Of a stretch of 56,828 nucleotides of DNA, positions 17,570 to 26,210 are shown one piece after another. The notes beneath the pieces were generated by a model. It was not told the DNA's origin, ran no database searches, and was given only the letters and a program-made list of their open reading frames with translations. Positions within the stretch are counted from its first letter, which is position 1; each line of letters begins with the position of its first letter. The translations under genes were made by a program, and so were the position numbers. The stretch is from JBGPOS01 sp041488155 (GTDB lineage Bacteria > Chloroflexota > Dehalococcoidia > Tepidiformales > Tepidiformaceae): positions 1 to 56,828 of the forward strand of contig JBGPOS010000019.1 in the NCBI GenBank assembly GCA_041488155.1, read 5' to 3'.

Positions 17570-18583
17570 ATGACTGCCCGAATTGCAGGCCGCGATATCG
17601 CCTTCGGGCTGTGGTACGACTTCCGCAATCCGGTGCAGTGGTCGAGGCCCACCCAGGAGGTCTATTCCGGCACACTCGAACACATCGAATACGCCGAGAA
17701 GCTCGGCTTCGACCAGATCTGGACGAGCGAACACCACTTCATCGACGACGGCTACTCGCCTTCGCTTCTGCCGATCTGCGCGGCGATCGCGGCGCGGACC
17801 ACCCGGGTACGCATCGGGACGAACATCCTGCTCCTGCCGCTGCACGACCCGGTGCGCATAGCGGAGGACGCGGCGACGGTCGACGTAATCAGCGGCGGGC
17901 GATTCGACCTCGGCGTGGCGGTCGGGTACAAGACCGAGGAGTTCGAGGGGTTCGCGATTGACCGGCGCTCACGTGCCCGGCGCATGGACGAAGCGATCGC
18001 CGTCCTGCGACAGGCATGGTCGCTGGGAGAGTTCTCGTTCGAAGGCCGGCACTACACCTACCGTTCGATAGACGTGACTCCGAAGCCTGTGCAACAGCCG
18101 ATGCCGCTGTGGATAGGCGGCTTTTCGGAGCCGGCGGTGCGGCGGGCGGCCCGGCTCGGAGATGGACTGTTGGCTGCCGCAAACGTCATCCCGACTTACC
18201 TCGATGAGCTCCGGCGGATGGGCAAGGACACGGCCTCGCCGAACATAGCGATCAGCGTGCCCTGGTCGCTGATCGCGGAAGATCCGGACGAGGCGTGGGC
18301 TGCGATCGGGCCGCACGTCCTGTACCAGCGCCAGTGTTACGCGCGGTGGTTCAGCGCGGCGGGGATGCCTATTTTCGGGGCGACGCCGGAGTCGGTGGAC
18401 GAGGTGCGTCGACGGGCGCCGGACGTTGTGGTCACTCCTGAGCGAGCGCGGGTGATCGTCGAGCGGCTGGCGAGCGAGCTGCCGATCTCCCAGCTGTACT
18501 GGTGGTCGATACCACCGGGAGTGGCGCCGAAGGCGACGTATCGCTCGATGGAACTGTTCAGCCGGTCGATCCTCGGTGGCTGA
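17570..18583 (+). CDS. LLM-class (luciferase-like) flavin/F420-dependent oxidoreductase
   Basis: The 337-residue TIM-barrel protein of the bacterial luciferase family has TSEHHFIDDGYSPSLLP and RIGTNILLLPLHDPVRIAED, followed by DVISGGRFDLGVAVGY and the PLWIGGFSEPAVRRAA strand-loop. These features fit F420- or FMN-dependent monooxygenases and reductases of the LLM class; the substrate and cofactor cannot be read from the sequence. It lies between apt and mtnA, with 4 bases before it and an 8-base overlap after it, so it is expressed with the purine/methionine salvage genes. A link to that pathway is not established. Confidence 0.82.
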   Translation: MTARIAGRDIAFGLWYDFRNPVQWSRPTQEVYSGTLEHIEYAEKLGFDQIWTSEHHFIDDGYSPSLLPICAAIAARTTRVRIGTNILLLPLHDPVRIAEDAATVDVISGGRFDLGVAVGYKTEEFEGFAIDRRSRARRMDEAIAVLRQAWSLGEFSFEGRHYTYRSIDVTPKPVQQPMPLWIGGFSEPAVRRAARLGDGLLAAANVIPTYLDELRRMGKDTASPNIAISVPWSLIAEDPDEAWAAIGPHVLYQRQCYARWFSAAGMPIFGATPESVDEVRRRAPDVVVTPERARVIVERLASELPISQLYWWSIPPGVAPKATYRSMELFSRSILGG

Positions 18584-19616
18584 GGTCGAGCCACTGCGGA
18601 TCATGGCAGGGGAAGGCATCGAGATCCTCGACCAGACGCTTTTGCCCCTCGAAGAGCGGCGGGTCGTCCTGCGGGACGTGGCGGGTGTCTGCGAAGCGAT
18701 ACGGACGCTTCGGGTGCGGGGGGCACCGCTGCTGGGGCTCGCCGGCGCGTGTGGGATGGCAATCGCGGCATCGACGAGGGGCGGCGACGACGCGAATCTG
18801 AAGGCGGCCGCGGCCGAAATTCACGCCACGCGGCCGACGGCGGCGGACCTTGGCGCAGCGGTCCGGGAGGCTCTCGAGGTAGCGAGAGGAGCAGGCAAGA
18901 GCACAACTGATCGCACGACGGCTCTCTGGGCGTTCGCGGCCGAGTTCGCGGAGCGGCGGGTGACAGAAGATCGAGAGATGGGAAGGTTGGGCGCCCCACT
19001 CATCCCGCGGGGCAGCGCCGTCCTCACGCACTGCAACAGCGGCGCCCTGGCGACGGGAGGCATCGGGACGGCGCTCGGCGTCATTCGCACGGCCTGGGAA
19101 CAGGGCCGGCTGACGCGTTGCTACGCCACCGAGACGCGTCCGCTCCTACAGGGAGCTCGGCTGACGGCGTGGGAGTTAGAACGGCTGCACATACCGGCGA
19201 CGCTGCTTCCGGACACCGCCGCGGCCTCGTTGATCGGGTCAGGGAAGGTACAGGCGGTGATCACGGGCGCGGACCGAATCGCCGCGAACGGAGACGCCGC
19301 CAACAAGGTCGGCACGTACGGGCTTGCCGTGCTGGCCGAGCGACACGGCATCCCGTTCTTCATCGCTGCGCCCTCGACGACCTTCGACCTGGCGTGTCCC
19401 GATGGCGGCGCGATCCCGATCGAGTTCAGGGGCGACGAGGAGGTTGGCGGATTCGGCGCTTCGCGCTGGAGCCCGGCGGGAATTGCGGCGTACAACCCGG
19501 CATTCGACGTGACGCCGGCGGAACTCATCGCCGCGATCGTGACGGAGCGGGCGGTGCTGAGGGCGCCATACGGTCAAGCCATCGCGGGAATGCTTTCGAG
19601 GCGTACGACCGAGTAA
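18576..19616 (+). CDS. mtnA: S-methyl-5-thioribose-1-phosphate isomerase
   Basis: The 346-residue protein shows the MtnA/eIF2B-like signature: VRGAPLLGLAGACGMA, HCNSGALATGG with the catalytic Cys, ETRPLLQGARLTAWEL and ITGADRIAANGDAANKVGT with the catalytic Asp. It converts methylthioribose-1-phosphate to methylthioribulose-1-phosphate in the methionine salvage pathway. GTG at 18576 overlaps the preceding gene by 8 bases. The next step enzymes (mtnB, mtnC, mtnD or an aldolase) are not in the window. The product's fate is therefore unknown. The phosphorylase that makes its substrate follows at 19650. Confidence 0.92.
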   Translation: MAEVEPLRIMAGEGIEILDQTLLPLEERRVVLRDVAGVCEAIRTLRVRGAPLLGLAGACGMAIAASTRGGDDANLKAAAAEIHATRPTAADLGAAVREALEVARGAGKSTTDRTTALWAFAAEFAERRVTEDREMGRLGAPLIPRGSAVLTHCNSGALATGGIGTALGVIRTAWEQGRLTRCYATETRPLLQGARLTAWELERLHIPATLLPDTAAASLIGSGKVQAVITGADRIAANGDAANKVGTYGLAVLAERHGIPFFIAAPSTTFDLACPDGGAIPIEFRGDEEVGGFGASRWSPAGIAAYNPAFDVTPAELIAAIVTERAVLRAPYGQAIAGMLSRRTTE

Positions 19617-19649
19617 ACTGAGTTTAATCCCGCGACGGAAGGCAGGCCC

Positions 19650-20528
19650 TTGAGCGAAATCGAGCTCGCCGTCCTTGGGGGATCCGGCTTCTACGAGATG
19701 CCCGGGCTCGAGCTGAAGGACGAGCTGGCGATCGAAACCCCGTACGGCCCAACCAGCGACAGCATCCGAATCGGCGTCCTTGAGGGAGTGCGGGTAGCCT
19801 TTCTGGCTCGCCACGGCAGGCATCATTCCCTGCTCCCCTCCGAGATTCCGCAGCGGGCCAATTTCTGGGCGCTGAAGTCGCTGGGAGTGACGCGGGTGCT
19901 TGGGGTATCGGCGGTGGGCAGTCTGCGCGAGGACTTCCACCCGGGCGAAATGGCGGTCCCGGACCAGCTCATCGACCGGACGCTGGGGAGCCGCCCTGCG
20001 ACGTTCTTCGGGGAGGGGGTGGTCGCACACGTGAGCCTCGCCGATCCGTTCTGTCCGGGCCTGCGGGCGAGCGCGGTTACTGCCGCGAGGATGGCGGGCG
20101 CCAACACGCACGATTCGGGAACATATGTGGTCATCGAAGGGCCGGCGTTCGGAACGCGCGCGGAGAGCCATTTCTACCGCACGATCGGCGCTGCCATTGT
20201 TGGGATGACTGCCCTGCCGGAAGCGAAGCTCGCGCGCGAGGCGGAGCTCCACTATGCGATCCTGGCCACGGTGACAGACTACGACGCCTGGCGGCGCACC
20301 GACCACGAAACCGTTGACGCTAAGAGTATCTTCGAAGTCCTCCACCACAACGTTGAAGTCGGCCAGGACGCCATTCGCCACCTCTTGCGAAAACTTCCGG
20401 CCGGGGCGGAGTGCGGCTGTGGGACCGCCCTCGACGCTGCTTTGGTCACTCCGCCACCGGCCATCCCAGCTCCCGGCCGAGAGCGACTGGGGCCGATTCT
20501 TCGGAGGCGGCTGGAGGCGACGGTGTGA
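19650..20528 (+). CDS. mtnP: S-methyl-5'-thioadenosine phosphorylase
   Basis: The 292-residue trimeric-type nucleoside phosphorylase carries LGGSGFYEMPG (phosphate loop), RHGRHHSLLPSEIPQRANFW, VSAVGSLREDF and IEGPAFGTRAES. The motif TDYDAW near the end contains the Asp that favours adenine (6-amino) substrates over inosine. It cleaves methylthioadenosine with phosphate to adenine and methylthioribose-1-phosphate, feeding Apt and MtnA. The start is TTG at 19650, preceded by GGAAGGCAGG. The C-terminus (GCGTALDAAL) is slightly extended. The stop overlaps the GTG of the kinase gene (GTGA). Confidence 0.9.
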   Translation: MSEIELAVLGGSGFYEMPGLELKDELAIETPYGPTSDSIRIGVLEGVRVAFLARHGRHHSLLPSEIPQRANFWALKSLGVTRVLGVSAVGSLREDFHPGEMAVPDQLIDRTLGSRPATFFGEGVVAHVSLADPFCPGLRASAVTAARMAGANTHDSGTYVVIEGPAFGTRAESHFYRTIGAAIVGMTALPEAKLAREAELHYAILATVTDYDAWRRTDHETVDAKSIFEVLHHNVEVGQDAIRHLLRKLPAGAECGCGTALDAALVTPPPAIPAPGRERLGPILRRRLEATV

Positions 20529-21436
20529 CGCTGCTGGTGGCCGGCTGGGTGGCTATCGACGAGATCGAAACGCCGTTCGCGCACGTGCGGGACTCTCTGG
20601 GAGGATCTGCCACCTGCGCGGCTCTCGGGGCAGCGCTGTTCACCGATGTCCGGCTCCTGGCAGCGATCGGTGACGACTTCCCGGCGCAAGAGCGCGCGAA
20701 GCTGGAAGACCGCCGCATCGACCTGGCGGGCCTTAGGGTGCTGCCTGGGACGACCAGCCGCTGGGGCTGCCGGTATCACTACGATATGAACACCCGGGAT
20801 ACGCTTTACACAGATGTCGGGGTCAATGCGGATTGGAAGCCTGAATTGCCTGAGGGATGGGAGGAGTCGACGTCGCTGTTCCTTGCGGCGGGTGACCCTG
20901 TCCTCCAGCGCGATCTGATGACGGCCGTCCACGGAGCGCGAACGACGATGATGGACACTATCAAGTTCTTCATCGACGGGAGCCCCGACGAGTTGCGTGA
21001 GACGATGCGGCAAGCGGACTTCGTTTCACTGAACGAGGGAGAGGCGAGGGAAATTGCGGGGACGCCGAGCGTCGTGCGGGCCGGGCGGGTGCTCCTCGAC
21101 GACGGGCCGCGAGGGGTTGTCATCAAACTCGGCGAATTCGGGGCGGCGTTCGTGAGCGCCCACGACTACTTCGTGGCGCCCGGCTACCCGTTGGAGGAAG
21201 TGATCGACCCGACCGGGGCGGGCGACGCCTTCGCGGGCGGCTTCATGGGGTTTCTCGATACGGTCGACAGACTCACTACCGGCGACATTCGACGGGCGAT
21301 CATCTACGGCTCGACAGTAGCTTCGTTCGCCGTCGAAGGGTTCGGGCCGGCGCGTCTGCTGACGCTCACGCGCGGGGAAGTGGAGTCGCGTTTCCGGGAG
21401 TTTCGGACGCTCACGCACTTCGAGGTTGGGGAATAG
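20525..21436 (+). CDS. PfkB/ribokinase-family carbohydrate or nucleoside kinase
   Basis: The 303-residue PfkB-family kinase has GGSATCAALGAALF near residue 24 and the ATP/catalytic signature DPTGAGDAFAGGFMGFL near residue 225, with the catalytic Asp of GAGD. The start is GTG at 20525, overlapping mtnP by four bases; upstream codons lie inside mtnP. The substrate is not determined. Its place between MTA phosphorylase and S-adenosylhomocysteinase makes adenosine (released by AhcY) or a ribose derivative attractive, but this is inference from context. The next gene starts on the last base of its stop codon. Confidence 0.8.
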   Translation: MTLLVAGWVAIDEIETPFAHVRDSLGGSATCAALGAALFTDVRLLAAIGDDFPAQERAKLEDRRIDLAGLRVLPGTTSRWGCRYHYDMNTRDTLYTDVGVNADWKPELPEGWEESTSLFLAAGDPVLQRDLMTAVHGARTTMMDTIKFFIDGSPDELRETMRQADFVSLNEGEAREIAGTPSVVRAGRVLLDDGPRGVVIKLGEFGAAFVSAHDYFVAPGYPLEEVIDPTGAGDAFAGGFMGFLDTVDRLTTGDIRRAIIYGSTVASFAVEGFGPARLLTLTRGEVESRFREFRTLTHFEVGE

Positions 21437-22347
21437 TGGCGGAACGAGAGGCTCATCTGCAGGGGGTCGTCCGGCCCGGTCACGATTACGTCATCCAGAC
21501 GATAGCGGACCGCGAGCGTATCCGGGCGATGCTGATTCCGCGGGTGGAGTACACGGCGTATGCCCTGGGCCAGCTGGAGCCGGGATTGTTTGAGCGCACC
21601 AGCTGGCACGCTGCACGGGGCGATACGGGCACCGGCCTCGTGCTGCACAGCCGGGGCGGGCTCGGCGACGCCACATTCGTGATGGGAGACGGCGAAGCGA
21701 TTGCGGCGATCCTCTCGTTACACCCCGGGCCCGGCCAAACATATGCGACGTGCCAGCCGCAACACCTGGATGCACTCAAGGAGGTTTACCGGCTTTCGAA
21801 TCAGCAGCCAATGATCCGGATGGCCGTCCAGGCGGCCTCCTTTTCGCCAGTGCACGCGAGCACTGCCCTGGACCTGAGGGGAATCGACATTCGGCGGATC
21901 AACGGCCTCTACGGCGCCGAAGGCGGCCCGAGCTACTACGTCCCCGAGCACATCGATGCCGGGGTGTACCGCGGAATCGCGAGGGACGGCCGGTTGGTGG
22001 CGGTGGCAGGGACGCACGTCGTCTCGTACCAGGAGCGCGTGGCCGTCGTCGGGAACGTGTTCACCCATCCCGGCTACCGCGGTCGGGGCTACGCGACGGC
22101 AGCGACGAGTGCAGTGACGCAGCATCTGCTGGAGTTTTGCGACCACGTGGTACTCACGGTTGACCCTCGCAACATCCCGGCGGTGACGGCGTACTACCGG
22201 CTTGGCTACCGGGAGGTCTGCCGGCTGGTCGAAGCGAGCGCGACGCGGCGCGACCCGGCGGGCGTGGCGGTGGCGTTCCGCCGCCTCCGCGCGGCTATCC
22301 GCGGCCGCAAGTATGATGGTGCCTTCGTAACACTACGCGGGCGATGA
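21436..22347 (+). CDS. GNAT family N-acetyltransferase
   Basis: The 303-residue protein has a typical C-terminal GNAT domain. VVGNVFTHPGYRGRGYATAA near residues 200-220 is the acetyl-CoA loop, and VDPRNIPAVTAYYRLGYRE is motif B. The N-terminal 130 residues form a second, poorly conserved domain, as in the FR47-like two-domain acetyltransferases. The acceptor substrate is unknown. GTG at 21436 uses the last base of the kinase stop codon, so the two are translationally coupled. The gene ends 67 bases before ahcY. Confidence 0.78.
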   Translation: MAEREAHLQGVVRPGHDYVIQTIADRERIRAMLIPRVEYTAYALGQLEPGLFERTSWHAARGDTGTGLVLHSRGGLGDATFVMGDGEAIAAILSLHPGPGQTYATCQPQHLDALKEVYRLSNQQPMIRMAVQAASFSPVHASTALDLRGIDIRRINGLYGAEGGPSYYVPEHIDAGVYRGIARDGRLVAVAGTHVVSYQERVAVVGNVFTHPGYRGRGYATAATSAVTQHLLEFCDHVVLTVDPRNIPAVTAYYRLGYREVCRLVEASATRRDPAGVAVAFRRLRAAIRGRKYDGAFVTLRGR

Positions 22348-22414
22348 TCGGACCGGGCTCCGTGGCCCCGAGGGCAGCGAGCGACAACGCCCCGGCGCCT
22401 GAAAGGGGACTTCT

Positions 22415-23677
22415 ATGACCGTACCTCACGACATAGCTGACGTCTCGCTGGCCCCGGCGGGAGTCCGCCGGATCGAATGGGCAGCGCGGGAGATGCCGGT
22501 GCTCAGGCTGATCCGGGAGCGCTTCGCCCGCGAGAAGCCGCTGCAGGGAATCCGGATGGCAGCCTGCCTGCACGTAACGACCGAGACGGCGAACCTGGCG
22601 ATAACGCTGCGCGACGCGGGGGCCGACCTCCGTCTCTGCGCGAGCAACCCCCTTTCGACCCAGGACGACGTGGCGGCGGCGCTCGTCAACGACTTCGACA
22701 TCCCAGTCTTCGCGGTCTGCGGAGAAGACAACAAGACGTACTACCGGCACATCCATGAAGCCCTGGAACACGGCCCGCAGCTGACGATGGACGACGGCGC
22801 GGACGTCGTGGCGACCATCCACAAGGATCGCCGCGATTTACTCCCGGGCGTCGTGGGCGGCACTGAAGAGACCACAACGGGGGTCATCCGGCTGCGCGCT
22901 ATGGCTGAAGACGGAGCCCTGGGCTACCCGATCGTCGCGATCAACGAATCGGACACCAAGCACCTCTTCGATAATCGTTACGGCACCGGGCAGTCGACGA
23001 TCGATGGGATCATCCGGGCGACGAACGTGCTCCTGGCGGGCAAGACGTTCGTGGTCGCGGGCTACGGGTGGTGCGGGCGGGGGGTGGCGAACAGGGCGCG
23101 CGGGATGGGGGCGCTGGTCGTAGTCACGGAGATCGACCCTGTCAAAGCGCTGGAAGCAGTAATGGATGGCTTTCGGGTGATGCCGATGTCGGAGGCCGCC
23201 CCGATCGGCGACTTGTTCGTGACACTCACGGGGGACTGCAACGTCGTCGATCGTCAGCACCTAGAGGCGATGAAGGACGGCGCTATCCTGGCGAACAGCG
23301 GGCACTTCGACAGCGAGATCAACCTCAAAGCGCTGGAATCGCTCAGCGAAGGCCGCCGGCGGATCCGCGACTCGGTGGAAGAGTTCCACCTCCAGGACGG
23401 ACGGCGGCTTTTCCTGCTCGGCGAGGGCCGCCTGGTCAACCTGGCGGCGGCAGAAGGTCATCCGGCGGCGGTGATGGACATGTCATTCGCGAACCAGGCG
23501 CTGGGCGCGGAGTGGATCGCGAACAACCACCATCACCTCGAGAAGCAGGTCTACGAGCTGCCGCACGACATCGACCTGGAGATAGCGCGCCTCAAGCTCC
23601 ACGCGATGGACATTCGGATCGACTACCTGACGGACGAGCAGAAGCGCTACCTGACGAGCTGGCAGGAGGGGACGTAG
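22415..23677 (+). CDS. ahcY: S-adenosylhomocysteinase
   Basis: The 420-residue enzyme hydrolyses S-adenosylhomocysteine to adenosine and homocysteine. Visible signatures are CLHVTTETANLAITLRDAG, the CASNPLSTQDDVAAAL block, DGADVVATIH, the GVVGGTEETTTGV segment and the NAD-binding VVAGYGWCGRGVANRARG. The C-terminus lacks the long insertion of many bacterial enzymes and ends in LTDEQKRYLTSW, the short type seen in archaea and some bacteria. AAGGGGA lies 6 bases before the ATG. It is followed by the SAM-sensing leader of metK. Confidence 0.93.
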   Translation: MTVPHDIADVSLAPAGVRRIEWAAREMPVLRLIRERFAREKPLQGIRMAACLHVTTETANLAITLRDAGADLRLCASNPLSTQDDVAAALVNDFDIPVFAVCGEDNKTYYRHIHEALEHGPQLTMDDGADVVATIHKDRRDLLPGVVGGTEETTTGVIRLRAMAEDGALGYPIVAINESDTKHLFDNRYGTGQSTIDGIIRATNVLLAGKTFVVAGYGWCGRGVANRARGMGALVVVTEIDPVKALEAVMDGFRVMPMSEAAPIGDLFVTLTGDCNVVDRQHLEAMKDGAILANSGHFDSEINLKALESLSEGRRRIRDSVEEFHLQDGRRLFLLGEGRLVNLAAAEGHPAAVMDMSFANQALGAEWIANNHHHLEKQVYELPHDIDLEIARLKLHAMDIRIDYLTDEQKRYLTSWQEGT

Positions 23678-23752
23678 GCCGTCCCATGGCGAGCTTGCGG
23701 TGGGGACGCCCTGCAGCGTTCCCCTTCTTGGGCGGGCCCTGCTACTATCGAA

Positions 23753-23830
23753 GTCAGCGTCAAGAGGGCGTAGGGCAGATGCCAGCCGCCCGGCAACCTG
23801 GTTAAGCCTCCAAGGTGCCAAGACGACGTG
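23753..23830 (+). promoter_or_regulatory. SAM-I/SAM-IV-clan riboswitch aptamer upstream of metK
   Basis: The core CCGGCAACC (23790-23798) followed 14 bases later by AAGGTGCCAA (23812-23821) is the conserved core of the SAM-I/SAM-IV riboswitch clan. ACCT (23796-23799) can pair with AGGT (23813-23816), CGTC (23758-23761) with GACG (23822-23825) to close the element, and GCC (23781-23783) with GGC (23792-23794). The GTGCCAGC-like segment ATGCCAGCC before the core is closer to SAM-IV than to classic SAM-I. SAM binding would lower metK expression. An exact subclass needs a covariance model. Confidence 0.8.
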
Positions 23831-23946
23831 GCCCGCCCAGAGCAGGCGGGCAACAAAAGGCGGGCCGAAAGCCCGCCCCTCCCTCAGGAGGGGACCGTGC
23901 GCCTCCGCACAGGCTCTCACCCCTCCCCCAACCGAGGGGCTTTCTC
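23831..23946 (+). terminator. Expression platform: competing GC hairpins between aptamer and metK
   Basis: Four 7-base segments alternate: GCCCGCC (23831-23837), GGCGGGC (23845-23851), GGCGGGC (23859-23865) and GCCCGCC (23871-23877). Each can pair with either complementary partner. A further stem CCCCTCC/GGAGGGG (23876-23882, 23887-23893) competes with the last. Then come GTGCG/CGCAC (23897-23910) and CCCCTC/GAGGGG (23920-23939), the last followed by CTTTCTC. The final hairpin is the best terminator candidate, though its T-tract is weak. This arrangement fits a switch controlling metK. Confidence 0.6.
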
Positions 23947-23983
23947 ATGCCCTTAGCTGCCGTGCACTCACTACAGGAATGAC

Positions 23984-25183
23984 ATGACCGAACGCAAGCT
24001 CCTCACTTCCGAATCCGTCACTGAAGGGCACCCGGACAAGGTCTGCGATCAGATCTCCGACGCGGTGCTCGACGACATCCTGCACAACGACCCGATGGGC
24101 CGGGTCGCGTGTGAGACGGCGATCACCAACGGACTGGTGCTGGTGACGGGCGAAATCACGACCCGCAGCTACGTCGACATCCCCACCATCGTCCGCAGCA
24201 CAATCCTGGGAATCGGCTACAACTCTTCGGACGTGGGCTTTGATGGCGAGACGTGCGGAGTGATTACGGCCATCAACGAACAGTCGTCGAACATCGCCGA
24301 GGCGGTGAACCGCTCCTACGAGGCGCGTCACGGCCAGGTCGAGAGCACGGAGCTCGACATGGGGGCAGGCGACCAGGGGATGATGATCGGCTTCGCATGC
24401 ACGGAGACGCCGGAACTCATGCCCCTGACGATTTCGCTCGCCCATCGTCTGACGCGGCGCCTGGCCGAGGCGCGCAAGAGCGGCGAACTGCCCTGGCTTC
24501 GGCCGGACGGCAAGTCGCAGGTGACGATCGAGTACGACGAGGAGTGGCGGCCGCGGCGGGCGGAGGCGGTGGTTATCTCGACGCAGCACGCGCCGGACGT
24601 GGACATCGAGACCATCGGAATCGACGTCCGCGAACACATCATCAACACGATCGTGGACCGGCGGCTGATCGACGAGGCGACGAAGGTCTACATCAATCCT
24701 TCGGGCCGCTTCGTGATCGGTGGGCCGAAGGGAGACGCTGGCCTCACGGGGCGGAAGATTATCGTCGACACGTACGGAGGGGTTGCCCGGCACGGAGGAG
24801 GTGCTTTCAGCGGCAAGGATCCGACGAAGGTCGATCGTTCCGGGGCGTACGCTGCCCGCTGGGTGGCGAAAACCATCGTGGCAGCGGGGCTCGCCACACG
24901 ATGTGAGTTCATGCTCTCGTACGCTATCGGCGTTGCGCACCCCACCTCGATCGGCGTAGAGACCTTCGGGACGGGGCGGGTGGCCGACTCCGCCATCCTG
25001 GCGGCAGTGCGCGAGCACTTCGACCTGCGTCCGGGCGCCATTATCCGGGACCTCGATTTGCGGCGGCCGATCTACCGGGCCACGGCTTCCTACGGCCACT
25101 TCGGACGGACGGACCTGAACGTCCCCTGGGAAGACACCAGCCGTGCTGCCGACCTCCGGTCGGCGGCCGGCCTCGGCAACTAG
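23984..25183 (+). CDS. metK: S-adenosylmethionine synthetase
   Basis: The 399-residue enzyme joins methionine and ATP to form SAM. The N-terminal TSESVTEGHPDKVCDQISDAVLD, the hexapeptide-like GAGDQGMMIGFA, GRFVIGGPKGDAGLTGRKIIVDTYGG and GGGAFSGKDPTKVDRSGAYAAR motifs are all intact, including the catalytic His and Lys residues. AGGA lies 7 bases before the ATG. It is preceded by a SAM-type riboswitch and a set of hairpins, so its level should respond to SAM. The sugar-nucleotide genes start 17 bases downstream and may share this control. Confidence 0.95.
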   Translation: MTERKLLTSESVTEGHPDKVCDQISDAVLDDILHNDPMGRVACETAITNGLVLVTGEITTRSYVDIPTIVRSTILGIGYNSSDVGFDGETCGVITAINEQSSNIAEAVNRSYEARHGQVESTELDMGAGDQGMMIGFACTETPELMPLTISLAHRLTRRLAEARKSGELPWLRPDGKSQVTIEYDEEWRPRRAEAVVISTQHAPDVDIETIGIDVREHIINTIVDRRLIDEATKVYINPSGRFVIGGPKGDAGLTGRKIIVDTYGGVARHGGGAFSGKDPTKVDRSGAYAARWVAKTIVAAGLATRCEFMLSYAIGVAHPTSIGVETFGTGRVADSAILAAVREHFDLRPGAIIRDLDLRRPIYRATASYGHFGRTDLNVPWEDTSRAADLRSAAGLGN

Positions 25184-25199
25184 CGGCGCGCGCCAGCCC

Positions 25200-26210
25200 G
25201 TGGACGCCATCGTTCTCGTGGGCGGCCAAGGGACGCGTCTGCGGCCACTGACCTGGACCCGGCACAAGAGCCTGGTACCCCTCTGCAACCGTCCGTTCAT
25301 CGAGTACGTCTTCGACTGGCTACGGTCTTCGGGCTTCGAACGAGTGGTACTCGCGCTGGGACGGAATAACGAAGACCTTGCTACTGCCTACCCGGCCGGG
25401 CGGTACCCGGGGTTCGACCTCGCCATCGTGCTCGAGCAGGAACGTCTCGAATCCGGCGGCGCGATCCGAAACGCAGTGGCGGCGGCGGGGGTGAAGGGCC
25501 GTTTCGTCGTGCTTAACGGCGATGTGTTCGTAGACTTCGACTTCGCGAGGGCGCTGGCTGCGCACGTCGAAGTGGGCGCGGACCTGACCCTGGCGCTCTG
25601 CGAAGTCGACGACCCTTCGGTGTTCGGCGTGGCGGTCGTGGACGAGAGCCGCATGGTCACCGGATTCGTCGAAAAACCGCCACCGGGCACGGCCCCGAGC
25701 CGGCTGGCAAATGCCGGGGTCTGGATCTTTGAGCCCGGCCTTGTCGCGGAGATTCCGCCAGGGGCCGTGCGGGTGGAGGAGACGCTCTTCCCTTCGCTTG
25801 TGGCTCGGAAGCGGCGGGTCCTGGGCTATCGTTTCCAAGGTCTATGGGCCGACATCGGCGTGCACAGCCGCTACCTGGCGCTCGACCAGGCTCTGCTGGA
25901 ACGACGAGGCGGCCCCGCGTTGGCAGCGGGCGCCGAGATCGAGGCCAGCGCGCGTGTGGTGCTGAGCTCGGTTGGCGCGGGTTCGACGATCGGAGTGGGC
26001 GCAACGGTCGAGCGGTCGCTGCTCTGGGAACGCGTGAGGGTTGGGTCAGGGGCAGAGGTGCTCGACAGCATCGTTGCGGATGGCGTCAGCATCGGAGTGG
26101 GGGCACGGGTGCTGGGAGCCGTTATCGGCTCCGAGGCGACGATCTCGGGAGGGGCGGTACTCGAGCCCGGCACGCTGGTCGAACCTGGCGCGCGCTATGA
26201 TGGCCTTTGA
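25200..26210 (+). CDS. NDP-sugar pyrophosphorylase / sugar-phosphate nucleotidyltransferase
   Basis: The 336-residue protein has an N-terminal nucleotidyltransferase domain (AIVLVGGQGTRLRPLTWTRH, the P-loop-like signature, then VVLNGDVFVDFD for metal binding). A C-terminal left-handed beta-helix of hexapeptide repeats follows from about residue 235. This is the layout of mannose-1-phosphate guanylyltransferase and glucose-1-phosphate thymidylyltransferase-like enzymes. With the phosphohexomutase and Pgi/Pmi genes next to it, GDP-mannose synthesis is a reasonable guess. That product would suit the PimA-like mannosyltransferase at 42198. GTG at 25200 is chosen because it opens the domain directly; the upstream GTG at 25143 would overlap metK by 41 bases. 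Confidence 0.85.
   Translation: MDAIVLVGGQGTRLRPLTWTRHKSLVPLCNRPFIEYVFDWLRSSGFERVVLALGRNNEDLATAYPAGRYPGFDLAIVLEQERLESGGAIRNAVAAAGVKGRFVVLNGDVFVDFDFARALAAHVEVGADLTLALCEVDDPSVFGVAVVDESRMVTGFVEKPPPGTAPSRLANAGVWIFEPGLVAEIPPGAVRVEETLFPSLVARKRRVLGYRFQGLWADIGVHSRYLALDQALLERRGGPALAAGAEIEASARVVLSSVGAGSTIGVGATVERSLLWERVRVGSGAEVLDSIVADGVSIGVGARVLGAVIGSEATISGGAVLEPGTLVEPGARYDGL

Noticed and set aside
22348..22414. Possible SAH riboswitch ahead of ahcY
   Set aside because: The conserved SAH aptamer core could not be matched in this short gap; only a normal ribosome-binding site is evident.
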